Source of the DNA: Candidatus Bathyarchaeota archaeon | Lineage (GTDB): Archaea > Thermoproteota > Bathyarchaeia > 40CM-2-53-6 | Assembly: GCA_005888695.1 (NCBI GenBank) | Contig: VBBH01000150.1 | Span: 1-6,306, forward strand | Length of the DNA: 6,306 bases | Direction: 5' to 3' | Part shown: positions 6,050-6,306 of the stretch, piece by piece | Layout of the letters: every line of letters starts with the position of its first letter | Position numbering within the stretch: position 1 is the stretch's first letter | Translations under genes and position numbers: made by a program | Notes under the pieces: model-generated | Databases searched by the model: none | What the model was told of the DNA's origin: nothing | What the model saw: the letters and a program-made list of their open reading frames with translations, nothing else

Positions 6050-6100
6050 ATGTGTAGCACCTGCGCAGCGCATAACCCACAGAAAAAGAAGAAAAAGTAA
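6050..6100 (+). CDS. Possible 16-residue CxxC micropeptide with a lysine tail
   Basis: ATG at 6050 opens 16 codons to TAA, encoding MCSTCAAHNPQKKKKK. The Cys-x-x-Cys pair (C2, C5) and nearby His8 could bind a metal, and the five C-terminal lysines could contact nucleic acid or acidic partners; both are inferences. A purine-rich GGGAGGCGA (6032-6040), close to an archaeal SD, ends nine bases before the ATG. A terminator-like hairpin with T6 begins 17 bases after the stop, so the block has the layout of a complete small transcription unit. The lysine run may just reflect the A/G-rich sequence. An antisense 75-codon frame overlaps it. I know of no matching family. Confidence 0.33.
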   Translation: MCSTCAAHNPQKKKKK

Positions 6101-6117
6101 GGTAGATATCGTCAAAC

Positions 6118-6143
6118 GAGGCGGTCTGAAATGCCTCTTTTTT
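6118..6143 (+). terminator. Hairpin plus T6, terminator-like, plus strand
   Basis: GAGGC (6118-6122) pairs with GCCTC (6133-6137), with an extra G-T wobble inside (6123/6132) and an eight-base loop. Six Ts follow immediately (6138-6143), then CTTC. This is the clearest terminator-like element in the window. It would end transcription from the 6050-6100 region. Archaeal RNA polymerase can stop on T-runs alone, so the stem may not be essential. Confidence 0.5.
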
Positions 6144-6171
6144 CTTCCCACGTTCGCCCTTTCAAAGTGTA

Positions 6172-6228
6172 AGGAACGAGTTTCTGTGAATTATTCTTTT
6201 TGAAGACGGTTTCAGAAACTCTTTTCCT
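6172..6228. repeat. Long inverted repeat near the right edge
   Basis: GAGTTTCTG (6178-6186) is an exact reverse complement of CAGAAACTC (6213-6221). Outside it AGGAA (6172-6176) pairs with TTCCT (6224-6228), separated by a one-by-two internal loop. This gives 14 pairs around a 26-base loop. It could be a structured RNA, a transcript end shared with the frame that stops at 6212, or a remnant of a small mobile element. No target-site duplication or transposase is visible. Confidence 0.4.
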
Positions 6229-6306
6229 GCACCAAGTTGGCCGACATTGATTGCTGATGACGAAATCGTGCTACCGCACTGCTAAGCTGCTGGTAGTCAG
6301 ATCTCT
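6212..6306 (-). CDS. Possible 3' end of a minus-strand gene entering from the right
   Basis: From the right window edge a minus-strand frame is open for about 30 codons to TGA at 6214-6212. It begins RSDYQQLSSAVARFRHQQ and ends SANLVQEKSF. The Gln/Ser/Ala-rich sequence with spaced hydrophobics would suit a helical C-terminus. Roughly one in four random frames would stay open this long from an edge, so the evidence is weak. The stop falls in the inverted repeat at 6172-6228, which would then be its 3' hairpin. A competing plus-strand frame starts at ATG 6257 (MTKSCYRTAKLLVVRS) and runs off the edge. A hairpin at 6271-6296 (CTACCGCA with TGC and GGTAG, one bulged T) lies inside. Confidence 0.22.
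   Translation of the reverse strand, partial: RSDYQQLSSAVARFRHQQSMSANLVQEKSF

Noticed and set aside
5924..6151. Minus-strand 75-codon frame with a signal-peptide-like start
   Set aside because: The hydrophobic run is the antisense of the A/G-rich lysine codons, and the terminator-like hairpin would lie inside it. Listed as a conflict rather than a gene.
6253..6259. Box C-like CTGATGA suggesting a C/D guide RNA
   Set aside because: The first base does not fit the consensus purine and no CTGA box D occurs at a proper distance before the window ends.
6257..6300. tRNA-Ser-like anticodon loop (CTGCTAA) within a stem
   Set aside because: The five-bp stem a tRNA needs does not form (several mismatches), and no acceptor, D or T arm is present around it.
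1..6306. CRISPR array, insertion sequence or rRNA
   Set aside because: No regularly spaced repeats, transposase motifs or conserved rRNA stretches were seen on either strand.

Overview
The window has one certain gene and a small, probable neighbour. Around them is an unusually large amount of DNA with no clearly recognisable gene. The certain gene (1750-5430, minus) encodes a 1226-residue single-chain 2-oxoacid:ferredoxin oxidoreductase of the indolepyruvate ferredoxin oxidoreductase family. The alpha (IorA-like) and gamma/beta (IorB-like) parts are fused and followed by a long C-terminal domain. Just upstream on the same strand is a 61-residue protein with one C2H2-type zinc finger (5597-5782). 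Small stand-alone C2H2-like fingers, ferredoxin-linked 2-oxoacid oxidation and the lack of a strong ribosome binding site before the large gene together suggest an archaeon. This is only an inference, because fused IOR proteins are best known from bacteria and no rRNA or other phylogenetic marker is present.

Layout. Positions 1-91 (minus) look like the start of a gene that runs off the left edge. Positions 92-1749 hold no gene I can name. They contain several short minus-strand open frames (164-283, 1269-1433, 1426-1662), a large hairpin at 1011-1045, a pair of small palindromes at 148-174, and a hairpin just after the oxidoreductase stop (1688-1714). The oxidoreductase fills 1750-5430. Between its start and the zinc-finger gene is a 166-base leader with two strong inverted-repeat structures, a possible 23-codon mini-ORF and three ACTAG repeats. 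To the right of the zinc-finger gene the plus strand carries two candidate very small genes (5811-5942 and 6050-6100). The second encodes a CxxC peptide with a lysine tail, with an SD-like sequence upstream and a hairpin-plus-T6 terminator downstream. The last 130 bases contain a long inverted repeat and the possible 3' end of a minus-strand gene entering from the right.

How the parts may work together. The oxidoreductase would decarboxylate a 2-oxoacid, probably an aryl pyruvate from aromatic amino acid breakdown, to an acyl-CoA while reducing ferredoxin. The zinc-finger protein could be a small regulator co-transcribed with it. The structured leader could control expression of the large gene separately. 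These links rest on position only. The short-ORF calls are weak individually, because random DNA of this length also contains open frames of 30-80 codons.
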